This document shows, one piece after another, positions 52,132 to 63,041 of a stretch of DNA of 64,000 bases; the stretch's first letter is position 1, and each line of letters opens with the position of its first letter. The notes beneath the pieces were generated by a model. That model had not been told where the DNA came from and searched no databases. It worked only from the letters and a program-made list of their open reading frames with translations. The position numbers were made by a program, and so were the translations under genes. Origin of the DNA: Cantharellus purpuraceus (lineage: Eukaryota; Basidiomycota; Agaricomycetes; Cantharellales; Hydnaceae); the NCBI GenBank assembly GCA_025174535.1, contig JALBUN010000023.1, positions 992,001 to 1,056,000 of the forward strand, written 5' to 3'.

Positions 52132-53561
52132 TGTTTTGGAACCCGCAAAATTATGGTGTTAGGGCAAACTCTAAATCACCACAATTCCGTGAATGAACAG
52201 CTGAGAAGAATATCAAACCCTGCTGCAGCACAACTCCAGAAACAATTTAACATTTGTACTTTGGTTACAATCCTTTGTATTGGTCAATGCAGACGATACG
52301 CAGAAAGGTAATACGTTTCTTAGCAGCAAGAAATGAATAAGACTTCCAGAGTCTAGAGTTCACGGACGCTTAGGGGTCCAGATATTCCAAAAAGAGGGGA
52401 ATGCACTTAGAGGCTAAAGGAAGTAGGTGGATGAATCCAACCGTCCAACCAGTGGCACTCAGAAGTGGGTAACAGCAATGTGTGAAGTAGTCTAGCAACT
52501 GCTTCACACGAGTTCAAGCTTCTAATGCTCTGCAAAGGCAGTACACACTAGTTACTTAAACAAGAGCACTAATGGCAGGACTATCGACAGACAATCTCAC
52601 CCTGTAGATTCGTAGTCACGTGAGGCAGATACTACACTCACGCCCAAAGCAGGAATATCACTACTTCGAGTGCAATCAAGTACAGTTACACAACTGTAAA
52701 AGATCCTTGAACTGGTAATCAACAGTTACTGAGATAGAGGATGACACTGTATGTCACTCTAGTCACACTGGTGTGCAGAAGATGGGTAGAATATGATGAT
52801 ATGTTATTCTTTCAGAGGCAGAATGGCCTCCTTATATTGTATTTACAGGGGCTGACTAATGCTTCTGGAATATTCTACCTATTAATAGATGGAAACTACT
52901 GGAAGGTTGTGGAAGGTGGAAGAAAGGGGTAGAATATTCCAAGCCAATCACAGGATCTGATCACAGCACTAACACTGATCAGGAGCTGAATAATGGTTCT
53001 GGAAAGTTCTCTCTAATAATAGAAGGAAACAGCTAGAATGTTATGGAAAGGGGTAGAATATTCCAAGGCAATCACCTGATTTGATCACCCATCAGCTGAT
53101 CTGATCCCTGAGCTAGGCACTGATCAGGCAAAAAGAAGGGTGTCCACCCTGTTTTCTGCACTGGTTTGCACAGCCATGGATAGCCACATGTCATGTGATG
53201 ATCTGCACGGAAAATAGTGCCCTGAGAGGCTGTGGTTGTTAAGTTACAGAATATTTATTGATCAGAGACATCTGAGCTTGAATTCAGGCCAAATGCCTGG
53301 TCCAAAAGGGGAGAGGCGGCTGCGCAAAGGTTTGTGGGCGCCTATGGGTCCACAACTGTAGCACAGCAGAAATAAATGATTCTGAGCCGAGTTCTGCATG
53401 GAATATTCCCGAAAGAATATGGAAAAATAGAGAATATTTGAATAAGTCCATTCCAGGTACAAGCATCAAATATATGCTGATATTTAGGAATGGAAAAGCA
53501 AAGAATAGCACATTGGTGCTGCATAAATGGAATTTGATAGGGAAAAGGTGGTTCCCATACA
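52132..53561 (+). mobile_element. E1: complete family E insertion (1430 bp, TSD GGAGG)
   Basis: Starts TGTTTTGGAACCCG and ends GGTTCCCATACA, flanked by GGAGG (52127-52131 and 53562-53566), inside the repeat tract of the O2 antisense gene. The TSD is less decisive than others because the target is itself GGAGGA-repetitive. No ORF longer than 72 aa. TG..CA ends and 5-bp TSD suggest a long solo LTR. Confidence 0.8.
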
Positions 53562-54355
53562 GGAGGAGGATCAGAGATGGAAGGAGGAGGAGGAGGCAGA
53601 ATGGAGATGGAAGGAGGAGGAGGAGCAGAGGCGGAAAGAGGCAGTGGAGATGGAATGGAGAAGGAAAGAGGAGGAAGTGAAGGCTGAGAGAGCCCACAGG
53701 GTCAAGGAACTTGCAGCCGCGATGGAGGCCACGAGACTGAAGGAAGTGGAGGAGCAGGCGCATGAGCTAGAAGCTGCCATGGAGGTAGAGGAGGAGGTGA
53801 CCGGGGCAGGGGTGACCAGTCACCCAGGAAGTCCGAGTGTGCCGATACGGGCAGGGACTCCCGAGGTCACCATCATCTCTGTTACATGGACAGAGACAAC
53901 TCATCCAAAAACTGTCACTGCGGAGGACTTGCCGTTACGTCCATGGGTATGGCCATTGTTTGGGTTGGGTGCGGCCGAGGAAGATGAAGCGACAGAGGTG
54001 GAGAGGGCAGAGGTGGAGGCAGATCCCAATGCCAATATGGAGCTCAATGCAAATGTGGAACCCAAGGTGGGTGTGGATGTCGGGATGGATGCGGAGCTGG
54101 ATCTGACTTCAAATTGTTATGAGGAGATGGCTTGGGTAGCCGCAGTTGAGGCTTGCAAAAGAGCGGAGCTCTATGCTGCGACCACTAAGAAGAACCTCGA
54201 TGTCATGGTCTTTTCATTGAAGGCATACCCAAGTGCTGATATGGAGAAGCGGGGGGCGGACCGGAGGGTCATATGGTGTAAGGCAGAGTCGCATGTTGGC
54301 GACCCATAAGAAGGAGCTGCGTGTCACGAGGTCGGTGATCCAGCTTCGCAAGCGT

Positions 54356-55772
54356 TGACGAGCCAGGATGCATTGAGGAAGCATATTGAACCACTCTGAC
54401 AGTCCAACTCTGCCAGCATCTTTTCGTATCAACTTTTAAATAGTGCCGCAACTCCCTCTCCACCTCCGTCTCTAATTCTAGCCATCGATCGTCACCCGTG
54501 TTTCATCGCCATTGATCATTATCAGCCTTCTATTCACACCAATCCTTTCATCATCATTCACATGGCTTCTCATTCTATTCCCCTCTCCAACATCACTTCT
54601 AATAATATGTCACACTGGTCTCTGGACACAGAGGACTATCAAAAATATGCCGAGCTCCACGGGCATGTTAAGCCACCTCCACATGTCAAAATACTTCCAA
54701 AACTCTTTCAACGTCCAAGATCCCCACCATGTCTCTCTTATGCCATTGGCGATCCCATATTCTTTCACAATTCCGTTGAACCGTATACATTCCTCGACAT
54801 TTCACCTCTATATTTTAACACAGATAGAAGAGTTGAATGTGAGGTAGAATTTCAGTCACCATCGCCAACCTATCCTCCCACTTCAATCCGACTCAGGTTA
54901 CATCGTGTCAGGCAAAGGGACCGAATACTCTTGGAATGGGATACCATATGGAGACGGATCACTAAGACAATAAGGAGTATTTGTTGTGGATGCTGACTGA
55001 AGTCCTCATGTGACTCAGGGTCAATTAACCTTCAGAGCCATAGGGAAGATGGTATTGGTGGATGTTTCTATTGTTCTTTTATATGACTCACCCCTGTTTC
55101 ATCTTTTAATTCATTCATACATGACTTACTCATCCTTGTTCTATTTTTGGTTCTTTTATTACTCATCACCCCCTAATCTTACAAAGATTACCCCTATCTG
55201 TTGTTTCATTTCTCCATGATTTCCCCATTAGTAGTTCAACTTCACATGCTTCGTCAGCTTGATCAGCATTTCTTGCATCATATTGCATCATTTGCTCCTC
55301 ATATTGTGTCATTGTGCCCTGGGGATTTGTATATAAAAGGGTGCTAGTTTTCACCTTTGGAATCAATCAACAAGTTTTCAGCCAACGCTCTAAAGTCAAA
55401 GTCCATGCTCTAAGTATACGCTCTACGCTCTACATCACAATCCATCATCTCTACACTGAGGTAAAACACCTTGGTTCAATGATCAGATTTCCCTCTGCCA
55501 CCGAGAGGTTGCTTCTCCTGAGACCAGCTTTTGCGTACCTCCCAACTGGGCTCTGCATTGTCATCCAGTCACAGAGCACAATCAGCCATCGGGACCGACC
55601 TTTTGCTCCCATCCCCATCCAACCACAGAGCACTATTCCACTTTCCTATTACTCAGTGCCACCCCTACCCCTGATTGATCTTTGGAGTGCTGAACAACTG
55701 CATTACACACCGTCTGTTTGCTAGGACTGTTGCGCACAGGCTTATAGGATCTATTCCATAAGCGAACCGACA
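54356..55772 (+). mobile_element. repeat D, copy Dc (1417 bp, TSD GCGT)
   Basis: Starts TGACGAGCCAGG and ends GAACCGACA, flanked by GCGT (54352-54355 and 55773-55776). Nearly identical, in opposite orientation, to Dd. Confidence 0.85.
54562..54996 (+). CDS. repeat D ORF (copy Dc)
   Basis: The 144-aa unspliced frame is intact ('MASHSIPLSNITSNNMSHWS'). In the spliced reading the donor GTGAGG is preserved (54838-54843) and the acceptor CTCAG is preserved. Encodes the same protein as the Dd copy. Function unknown. Confidence 0.45.
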   Translation: MASHSIPLSNITSNNMSHWSLDTEDYQKYAELHGHVKPPPHVKILPKLFQRPRSPPCLSYAIGDPIFFHNSVEPYTFLDISPLYFNTDRRVECEVEFQSPSPTYPPTSIRLRLHRVRQRDRILLEWDTIWRRITKTIRSICCGC

Positions 55773-56496
55773 GCGTGAGATGGAGAAGGCAGCAGCAGAA
55801 CTGCAGGACAAGGAGGAGGAGAGGGAACACTTGGAGGCCGCAGTGAGAAGGGGCGGACCACCCAAGGCTCTGGCTCCAGCGGAGCCATTTGGCGGGCCCA
55901 GTGTAACTTGCGACTTGTGTCATGATGCGGGCGTGGAGTGTGTGTGGCCTACCAGCCCAACTCGCCGCCTTCGGTCCTGCAATCATTGTCAGGGTCGGAA
56001 AGGAGGGTGTAGGATTGATGGAAAGTTCGATCCCCAGAGTTGGAGCGTCAAGCCCCGACTAGTGGTACAAGGAGGGGCAGAGAAAGAATTGGGAGGTCAT
56101 CCGACCAAAAAGCAGTGGATGGAGACAGGTGCTGTGGCAGCTGGGGGTAGTGGTGTCGGATCGGAAGGGACAATGACCGGTGCAGGTACGGGGCGTGTCT
56201 CTGCACCCAATAGTACAGTGGGCCAGCTTATCCGGCTGGTTAACCTGCAGTCGGAGCACCTCCAGCGGACGGAGGGGTTGCTAGTGGACTTGGTGAAGAC
56301 GATGAAATGGAAGGAGGTTCTGGAGGGTCGTTGGACAGCTGAGTTACATCGGTTGTGGAAGTTCATGGCCCCTTTGGACAAGGATTCAGACATGGGGGAT
56401 GAGAAAGATTGGGTGTCAAATGTAGAGAGTGATGATGAGTCAGAGATGGAGCCTGAGGCAGATAAGGGGAAGGGAAAAAGGAAACGCAATGTATAA

Positions 56497-56687
56497 AAAT
56501 AAAAAATGAAAATGATAATAAATTTCAGAGCAGAGAAAACTGAGTCGGAGCGATATTCCTTTGGAGTTTTTTGGGCAGGCTGGTAATTTCCCTTGTGACT
56601 TGTAATAAATGATGTGAAATAATAGAATTAGCATTAGTAATTGAACTTAAAGATTCATAAGGGGGCCAGGTTTGTCTGGATAAGCGG
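56497..56687 (-). other. O2 convergent 3' ends and pol terminus
   Basis: The intergenic part has 'aaaaataaaaaatgaaaatg' at the antisense end. The pol terminus 'AYPDKPGPLMNL' with its stop at 56647-56649 lies on the minus strand, then Dd interrupts at 56688. Confidence 0.65.
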
Positions 56688-58103
56688 TGTCGGTTCGCTT
56701 ATGGAATAGATCCTATAAGCCTGTGCGCAACAGTCCTAGCAAACAGACGGTGTGTAATGCAGTTGTTCAGCACTCCAAAGATCAATCAGGGGTAGGGGTG
56801 GCACTGAGTAATAGGAAAGTGGAATAGTGCTCTGTGGTTGGATGGGGATGGGAGCAAAAGGTCGGTCCCGATGGCTGATTGTGCTCTGTGACTGGATGAC
56901 AATGCAGAGCCCAGTTGGGAGGTACGCAAAAGCTGGTCTCAGGAGAAGCAACCTCTCGGTGGCAGAGGGAAATCTGATCATTGAACCAAGGTGTTTTACC
57001 TCAGTGTAGAGATGATGGATTGTGATGTAGAGCGTAGAGCGTATACTTAGAGCATGGACTTTGACTTTAGAGCGTTGGCTGAAAACTTGTTGATTGATTC
57101 CAAAGGTGAAAACTAGCACCCTTTTATATACAAATCCCAGGGCACAATGACACAATATGAGGAGCAAATGATGCAATATGATGCAAGAAATGCTGATCAA
57201 GCTGACGAAGCATGTGAAGTTGAACTACTAATGGGGAAATCATGGAGAAATGAAACAACAGATAGGGGTAATCTTTGTAAGATTAGGGGGTGATGAGTAA
57301 TAAAAGAACCAAAAATAGAACAAGGATGAGTAAGTCATGTATGAATGAATTAAAAGATGAAACAGGGGTGAGTCATATAAAAGAACAATAGAAACATCCA
57401 CCAATACCATCTTCCCTATGGCTCTGAAGGTTAATTGACCCTGAGTCACATGAGGACTTCAGTCAGCATCCACAACAAATACTCCTTATTGTCTTAGTGA
57501 TCCGTCTCCATATGGTATCCCATTCCAAGAGTATTCGGTCCCTTTGCCTGACACGATGTAACCTGAGTCGGATTGAAGTGGGAGGATAGGTTGGCGATGG
57601 TGACTGAAATTCTACCTCACATTCAACTCTTCTATCTGTGTTAAAATATAGAGGTGAAATGTCGAGGAATGTATACGGTTCAACGGAATTGTGAAAGAAT
57701 ATGGGATCGCCAATGGCATAAGAGAGACATGGTGGGGATCTTGGACGTTGAAAGAGTTTTGGAAGTATTTTGACATGTGGAGGTGGCTTAACATGCCCGT
57801 GGAGCTCGGCATATTTTTGATAGTCCTCTGTGTCCAGAGACCAGTGTGACATATTATTAGAAGTGATGTTGGAGAGGGGAATAGAATGAGAAGCCATGTG
57901 AATGATGATGAAAGGATTGGTGTGAATAGAAGGCTGATAATGATCAATGGCGATGAAACACGGGTGACGATCGATGGCTAGAATTAGAGACGGAGGTGGA
58001 GAGGGAGTTGCGGCACTATTTAAAAGTTGATACGAAAAGATGCTGGCAGAGTTGGACTGTCAGAGTGGTTCAATATGCTTCCTCAATGTGTTCTGGCTCG
58101 TCA
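56688..58103 (-). mobile_element. repeat D, copy Dd (1416 bp, TSD GCGG/GTGG)
   Basis: Minus-strand D inserted in the O2 chromodomain C-terminus. Flanks GCGG (56684-56687) and GTGG (58104-58107) differ by one C to T. Inverted partner of Dc. Confidence 0.85.
57463..57897 (-). CDS. repeat D ORF (copy Dd)
   Basis: Unspliced 144-aa frame, identical at protein level to the Dc copy. Splice signals as in the other copies. Confidence 0.45.
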   Translation of the reverse strand: MASHSIPLSNITSNNMSHWSLDTEDYQKYAELHGHVKPPPHVKILPKLFQRPRSPPCLSYAIGDPIFFHNSVEPYTFLDISPLYFNTDRRVECEVEFQSPSPTYPPTSIRLRLHRVRQRDRILLEWDTIWRRITKTIRSICCGC

Positions 58104-58354
58104 GTGGAGTGAAAGTTGGAGATGGATTTGGATGCATGATCGAGTTCAGACACAGAGATCCATGAGGACTCTCCATCGGTGCCTTCGTATCCAGTCCATT
58201 TGACTAAGTACTGGAGCTTGCACTTGTATTGACAGTCGATCTTCGAGTCCGGGATCTCAGATATCTCATATTCATTGTCTCCTTTGATGATGATCGGGGG
58301 AGGTGGAGGTTGCGTGTGACTGGAGATCTCGTTTGTAGTAGTGGGTTTGAGCAT
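58104..58354 (-). pseudogene. O2 chromodomain
   Basis: 'NEYEISEIPDSKIDCQYKCK' and 'LQYLVKWTGYEGTDGESSWI', continuing into Dd. Confidence 0.8.
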
Positions 58355-58379
58355 TGATATATGGAAGACCAGATGAACT

Positions 58380-59660
58380 ACTCGGAAGTGGTCAGGGAGG
58401 CGGAGGGTGAAGGACCTGCTGCCCGTGCGAGCAATGACCTCATAAGGACCTAAGTATTTCTTGGAGAGTTTCTTCGATGGGCGGGTGGTCCGGAAGTGTT
58501 TGGCCTTAACGAATACTTTGTCTCCGATTTGCAGGTCCGGAGCCGGAATGCAGTGTTGGTCTGCGGAGACTTGATATGGTTTCTCGGAGATGTTGGTGTA
58601 GTTGATTGAGGTCGGTTACGAATTGGTGGGCTTTGGTGGAGGCAAGTTCTTTCTCAGGGTGGATGGAGATGTTCGGATGATAGCCTTTATTAGCAAAGAA
58701 TGGAGAGATGCCAGTAGTCGCATTTGGCACATTGTTGTAGGCAAACTCTGCTATCGGAAGTAGGTCAGCCCAGTTCTCTTGTTGATAGTTACAATAGACT
58801 TGGAGATATTGTTCCAGGGACTGATTCATTTGTTCTGTTTTCTGTCTCCTTCAGGATGGTATCTGGAGGTGAAGTGAAGTTTCATGTCAAGAGCCTTTCC
58901 TAGTGTGTGGAAGAAGGAGGACATGAACTCCGAGCCCCGATCAGATGTGACATGCGATGGGACTCTGTGTTTAGAGAATACATGGAGAATGAACAATTTA
59001 GCTAGTGAGGTGGAGGTGATGGTGTCATGCATCAGAATGAATAGTGACCGTTTAGTGAACCTGTCGACAATCATGAGTATGGTGTCGTATCCGAGTGATG
59101 GGGGAAGCTTCTCTATGAAATCCATGGAGATGGAGTTCCATGGTTGCTCTGGGACTGGAAGTTGCTTAAGCATTCTGTAGGGTTTGTGCCTTTGCAATTT
59201 TGAGTGCATACACGTGGTGCAGGAGTTACAGTAGTGTTAAATGTATTCTTGCATTTTTGGCCATACGTAGTCCTGTCGGATTAATCCTTGTGTGTGATTT
59301 TGCCCAAAGTGGCCCGAGATTGGGTGATCATGATAATACTGCAAAACTTGGAGTCGGAGGCCATTGGTGTTGGGGACGTATATCCCGTTGTTGTGTTGGA
59401 GGTGTCCTTTGGGGTCAAGTGACCATTTCAGATCAGAAGAGTTGTCCAAGTGTTTAACTGCAACAGGATCAGATTGGAGTGATGAGCGGATGTCAGAGTG
59501 GAGTTGGACAATGTCCATAATGGTGACAGCTCGGAGGGTGGGAGTCATGAGGGTGGATGCTCATAGGGATGATGCCAGCTGCTCGTTAGTAAATACAGGG
59601 CGAAAGTTGTGTGGGTTTACAGTGGCATAGTCGCTATTCCCCTCTTTAGGGTAGATGTCC
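58380..59660 (-). pseudogene. O2 integrase
   Basis: HHCC ('HDHPISGHFGQNHT' near 59320, then 'CTTCMHSK' near 59210), DDE core ('SMDFIEKLPP', 'TSDRGSEFMSSFF', 'MNQSLEQ'). A 1-nt loss in 'DRQTEQ' near 58840 and a small deletion after 'HQHLRETIS' near 58580 break the frame. 'HNPTQHYCNSC' carries a stop near 59232. Confidence 0.8.
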
Positions 59661-59695
59661 CATCGTCTAGTTAATGCGTCAGGCTTTGCTCCGAG

Positions 59696-60380
59696 TCAAC
59701 CTGGACGGAAACAGATAATGAGATTGAACTGAGATAGGTATTCGGACCATCGGACTTGTCTCCAGGTGAGCAGTTTCGTTGTGGAGAAGTATTCCAAGTT
59801 CTTGTGGTCAGTTATGATGTCCACCAGATCGGAGGGGCCTTCAAGGTAGTGTCTCCATATCCAGAAGGCTTCATATATGGCAAGGAGCTCTTTGTCATGG
59901 ACGTCATAGTTCAGTTCGGGGGGCGTAAATGTACGCGAGTGAAAAGTGATCGGATGGACTTGTCTTGTCGTCCAGAGAGATGATGGACAGGATCGTGGCA
60001 AGTGCATAGTCAGAGGTGTCGGTTTCTAATAGGATAGGAACATCTGGAACCCAATGAGTCAGTATCGGAGCGGAAGTAAAGGCCTTTTTCAAGGTCTCAA
60101 AACTCTGTCTACATTCGTCAGTGAAATTCCATTGGATACCCTTCCTAGTGAGTCGGGTGAGCGGAATGGTGATATCGGAGTAGCCGTGAATGAAGCGGCG
60201 GTAGAAGTTGGCAAATCCTAGGAAGGACTGTATGTCCTTGACTTTCTGGGGTTCCAGCCATTCCTGTATGGCTTTGATTTTGTCATTGGACATTGTCAGT
60301 CCTGCCGGGGAGAGGATATAGCCTAGGTATTTGACCGAGTTGGAGTGGAATTCGCATTTGTCAGCATGGGCGAAGAGGCC
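59696..60380 (-). pseudogene. O2 RNase H and RT thumb
   Basis: 'IQSFLGFANFYRRFIHGYSD' and 'LETDTSDYALATILSIISLD' at 60293-59990. A frame break near 59965 is followed by 'VHPITFHSRTFTPPELNYDV' and 'HDKELLAIYEAFWIWRHYLE'. Confidence 0.8.
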
Positions 60381-61060
60381 ATGTTTTCAGAGACGTCGGA
60401 GTACCTCTCAGACATGTGTCCAATGTTCTTCTTCGTTGTCCAAATATACCAAAATGTCGTCCAAGTAAACAAGGACGGTCACATCAAGGAGGTCGGTGAA
60501 GGTATCATTCATGAACCTCTGGAAGGTGGCCGGAGCATTGGTTAGACCGAAGGGCATGACGCACCACTCGAAAGATCCATATCGTGTGTGGAAGGTCATT
60601 TTCCATTCATCGCCTTCTTGGATGCGGACTAGATGGTAGGCATGTCAGAGATCTATTTTGGAATAGATTTTAGCCTTTCAAGGACTTTTGAGTAGGTCCG
60701 CGGTGCAGGGTATGAGGTATTGGTCTTTCTTGGTGATCTTGTTGAGTCCATGGAAGTCGACACATAGACAGAGTGATCCGTCCTTTTTGCAGACAAATAG
60801 GATTGGAGCTCCATGGGGAGATAGGGATGGGCAGATGAAGCCTGTGGCCAAGTTCTCATCTATGAATGTTTGGAGAGCCAGTAGCTCTTTTTGGGATAGC
60901 AAGTAGATAGGGCCAAGCAGAGGGGTGGAGTTGTCATCCAGTTCAATCTTGAGATCGTATGGTCGGTGTTCTGCTAGGGAGTCGGCTTTAGACTTGCTGA
61001 ACACGTTGGTGAACTCATGATACTCCTTAGGAACCATAGATAGGTCCGGTGGAGTTGATC
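60381..61060 (-). pseudogene. O2 reverse transcriptase
   Basis: 'MVPKEYHEFTNVFSKSKADS', '[20 protein letters not shown]', then a stop near 60678; '[20 protein letters not shown]' and '[20 protein letters not shown]' at 60599-60408. The catalytic YLDD is retained. Confidence 0.85.
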
Positions 61061-61625
61061 GGGTGGAATGAGCAGCGAGGAATATCGGATCGGAGAGGTG
61101 AACCTGGAATGTGTGAGAACCATCCAGTTTGCTTAGTCTGGCAAAGACCATAGTGTCCACCAGTGATATAAACGGCGGGGTAGACAGAGTATCTATCGGA
61201 GTGGAGTCAGCGGAGGCGGAAGATAGTTTTGCACCTAAAGTTGCTGGTGATGTCAGGGATGACACAGCCTGTACTGGAGAATGGAATGTGATATGGCCCA
61301 ATGCCCAGTCAATCAATGGATTGTAGTGGGTGAGCCAGTTATGTCCGAGAACCACAGAACAGCTGGAGTCAAGTGGAGTAACATAGAATGTAGGGTTCTG
61401 GATTTCTCCGACAGAAAAACGATAGACAGATCTATAGCTCGTGAAATAACAGCATTAGTAGTGCCATCAAATAATTGGAGCAATATCGGAGTTATGGTGT
61501 AGGTATGAAGTTTATGTAAATTGGAAAAAGAGGAATCAAGGAAACAGTGAGTAGAACCGGAGTCAATTAATGCTTGGATAGCGATATTGGGAATGGAGTC
61601 GGAGTAGACGAGGAGGGTAAGGGAG
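61061..61625 (-). pseudogene. O2 protease and linker
   Basis: '[20 protein letters not shown]' (DSG) at about 61570. The same frameshift type as in I2 ('SIVFLSEKSRTLH') near 61420 suggests a shared ancestor of I2 and O2. '[14 protein letters not shown]' is at 61355. Confidence 0.8.
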
Positions 61626-61928
61626 TGTGAGGGCGACGCTGATGACGAGGCCACAACAACAAGATACTCAATAAGTGAGAGCCGATAAGAAATAATGCCA
61701 GCTGGTACAGCGGATATCCTCAGAGATCAAGCTGAGGGGATCACACTGCACCAAGGTGAGTCTTTATACTAAATGATGGAGACGGATAGGAGAACCAAGA
61801 TAGGGGAGGAAAGATAGGGGAAGTGATAGGGGCAATGAAATAGGGGAGACGCATCCTGACAGGCTGCGCTGATAGGGGTGTCAAGAGAAAATAATAAAAA
61901 TAGAATATGACTTATTTGAACCCTGACA
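61626..61928 (+). mobile_element. F2: small TG..CA insertion (303 bp, TSD GGGAG)
   Basis: Starts TGTGAGGGCGACG and ends AACCCTGACA, flanked by GGGAG (61621-61625 and 61929-61933). Near-identical to F1 apart from the internal duplication. Confidence 0.9.
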
Positions 61929-63041
61929 GGGAGTTGGAGTGGGAAAGAGTGGATGCATTCAGGTGGACCTCATTTGTCGTACAGGGAGTACCAATGCAGC
62001 CCTCAGCCTGTATGGAGGCTATAGGACTGCTTACTATTTTTTTGGGTCCGTTGCTTTTGCATCGGACTTGTCCGTCATGGTGTTGGCAGCACGGCCCTTT
62101 GCCTTTGCTGCAGACGAGGTTGCCTTGTTGCAATCCTTGGCTTGGTGGCCAGGTTTTCCACAGAACAGACAGAGGTTGTTGTCCATGTGACGCTGGCGTT
62201 CCTGCTGGGTAAGTTTTCCATCCTTCCCCAGCTTGGTGGAGAGGTCCAGAGTGCTCTTGTGAGCTCCAGAGTTATTGCCAGTTCCAGAGTTGTTCTGACC
62301 AGAACCGGAAGCAGCTGCATTACCAGTGTTTGACTTCTGGCCTGAGTTGGTGGTGGTCTTCTTATCAGACCCCTTGTTGGACTTTGGGGTCTTGTCCGAT
62401 GATTTGTCCAATTTGTTGTTGACTGAATTTTTGCGGGAGACCTCGGATTGACGTTCCCAATAATGGGCATCGATGGATTGGGCGAGCTTGCGAAGGGTAA
62501 CCAAAGTATCCAGCTTACCGACGTGTGATATCTCGTCCTTGATGCGGGATGGGAGTCCAATGTAAAATTGGCGTCGGAGTGTGGCGTCGCCCCATTGGAC
62601 TTTCAGGGCTAGCTGCTGGAAACTCACAATGTATTTTGCAATTTTGTGATTTTCCTTCATCCGAAGTCGATTGAGTTCATTCTCGGCATCGGCCTCAGGG
62701 TTGTAAGGACCAAAATTGATCCGAAGTTTGGAGATGAAGTTGGAGTAGTCCTCTGACCATATCAGGTCATCGGAGTCATCCATGAGCACTGGCTCAAAGT
62801 AGTCCAGTGCGGTGCCCTTGAGATAGGACATGGCAAAGGTGACCTTTGCCCGATTGGATGTGAACGTGTTGGGGCGGTTGCAGAAATTCAACTGGCATTG
62901 CACCAAGAATGGCTGGAGCTTTTGCGCATCGGAGCCATTGAAGGGATCAGGTTCTCGGACCTTGGTCTGGGACTTAGGAGCTTGTGGGTCATGAATGCTG
63001 CTGGCGAGCAGGGAGATGGCTTGCGCCAGATTTGGAGAGGG
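61929..63041 (-). pseudogene. O2 Gag
   Basis: A 290-aa open frame (62906-62034) contains 'AKVTFAMSYLKGTALDYFEP', 'RLRMKENHKIAKYIVSFQQL', the Ser/Asn/Gly linker and the intact knuckle 'CLFCGKPGHQAKDC' at about 62150. It is the best Gag in the window: the Arg-Leu-Arg before 'MKENHK', lost to a stop in I2 and GypB1, is intact here. The N-terminus is cut by E2. Confidence 0.8.

Larger units (their letters stand above)
51671..56496 (+). pseudogene. O2 antisense zinc-cluster gene, interrupted by E1 and Dc
   Basis: Start 'MSVAELEQLLLARWKEEEEE' at 51671. About a dozen charged decapeptide units ('RRKEEEEAEQ') run to 52131, where E1 is inserted. The frame resumes at 53567 ('RWKEEEEAEWRWKEEEE', 'ERAHRVKELAAAMEATRLKE') and loses phase near 54287 ('ESHVGDP' then stop). 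Dc is inserted at 54356. The frame resumes at 55777 with the Cys array ('CDLCHDAGVEC' ... 'CNHCQGRKGGC') at about 55910-56015 and the acidic tail ending 'KGKRKRNV' at 56496. It shows the longest coiled-coil repeat tract of the copies. Confidence 0.75.
50577..63041 (-). mobile_element. O2: GypB element with six insertions, 5' end outside the window
   Basis: Minus strand: 3' LTR 50577-51508 (carrying F1), antisense gene (carrying E1 and Dc), pol end (carrying Dd), integrase, RT, protease, gag (F2 between protease and gag, E2 in gag). The element is interrupted at 63041 by E2, which runs off the window. Confidence 0.85.
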
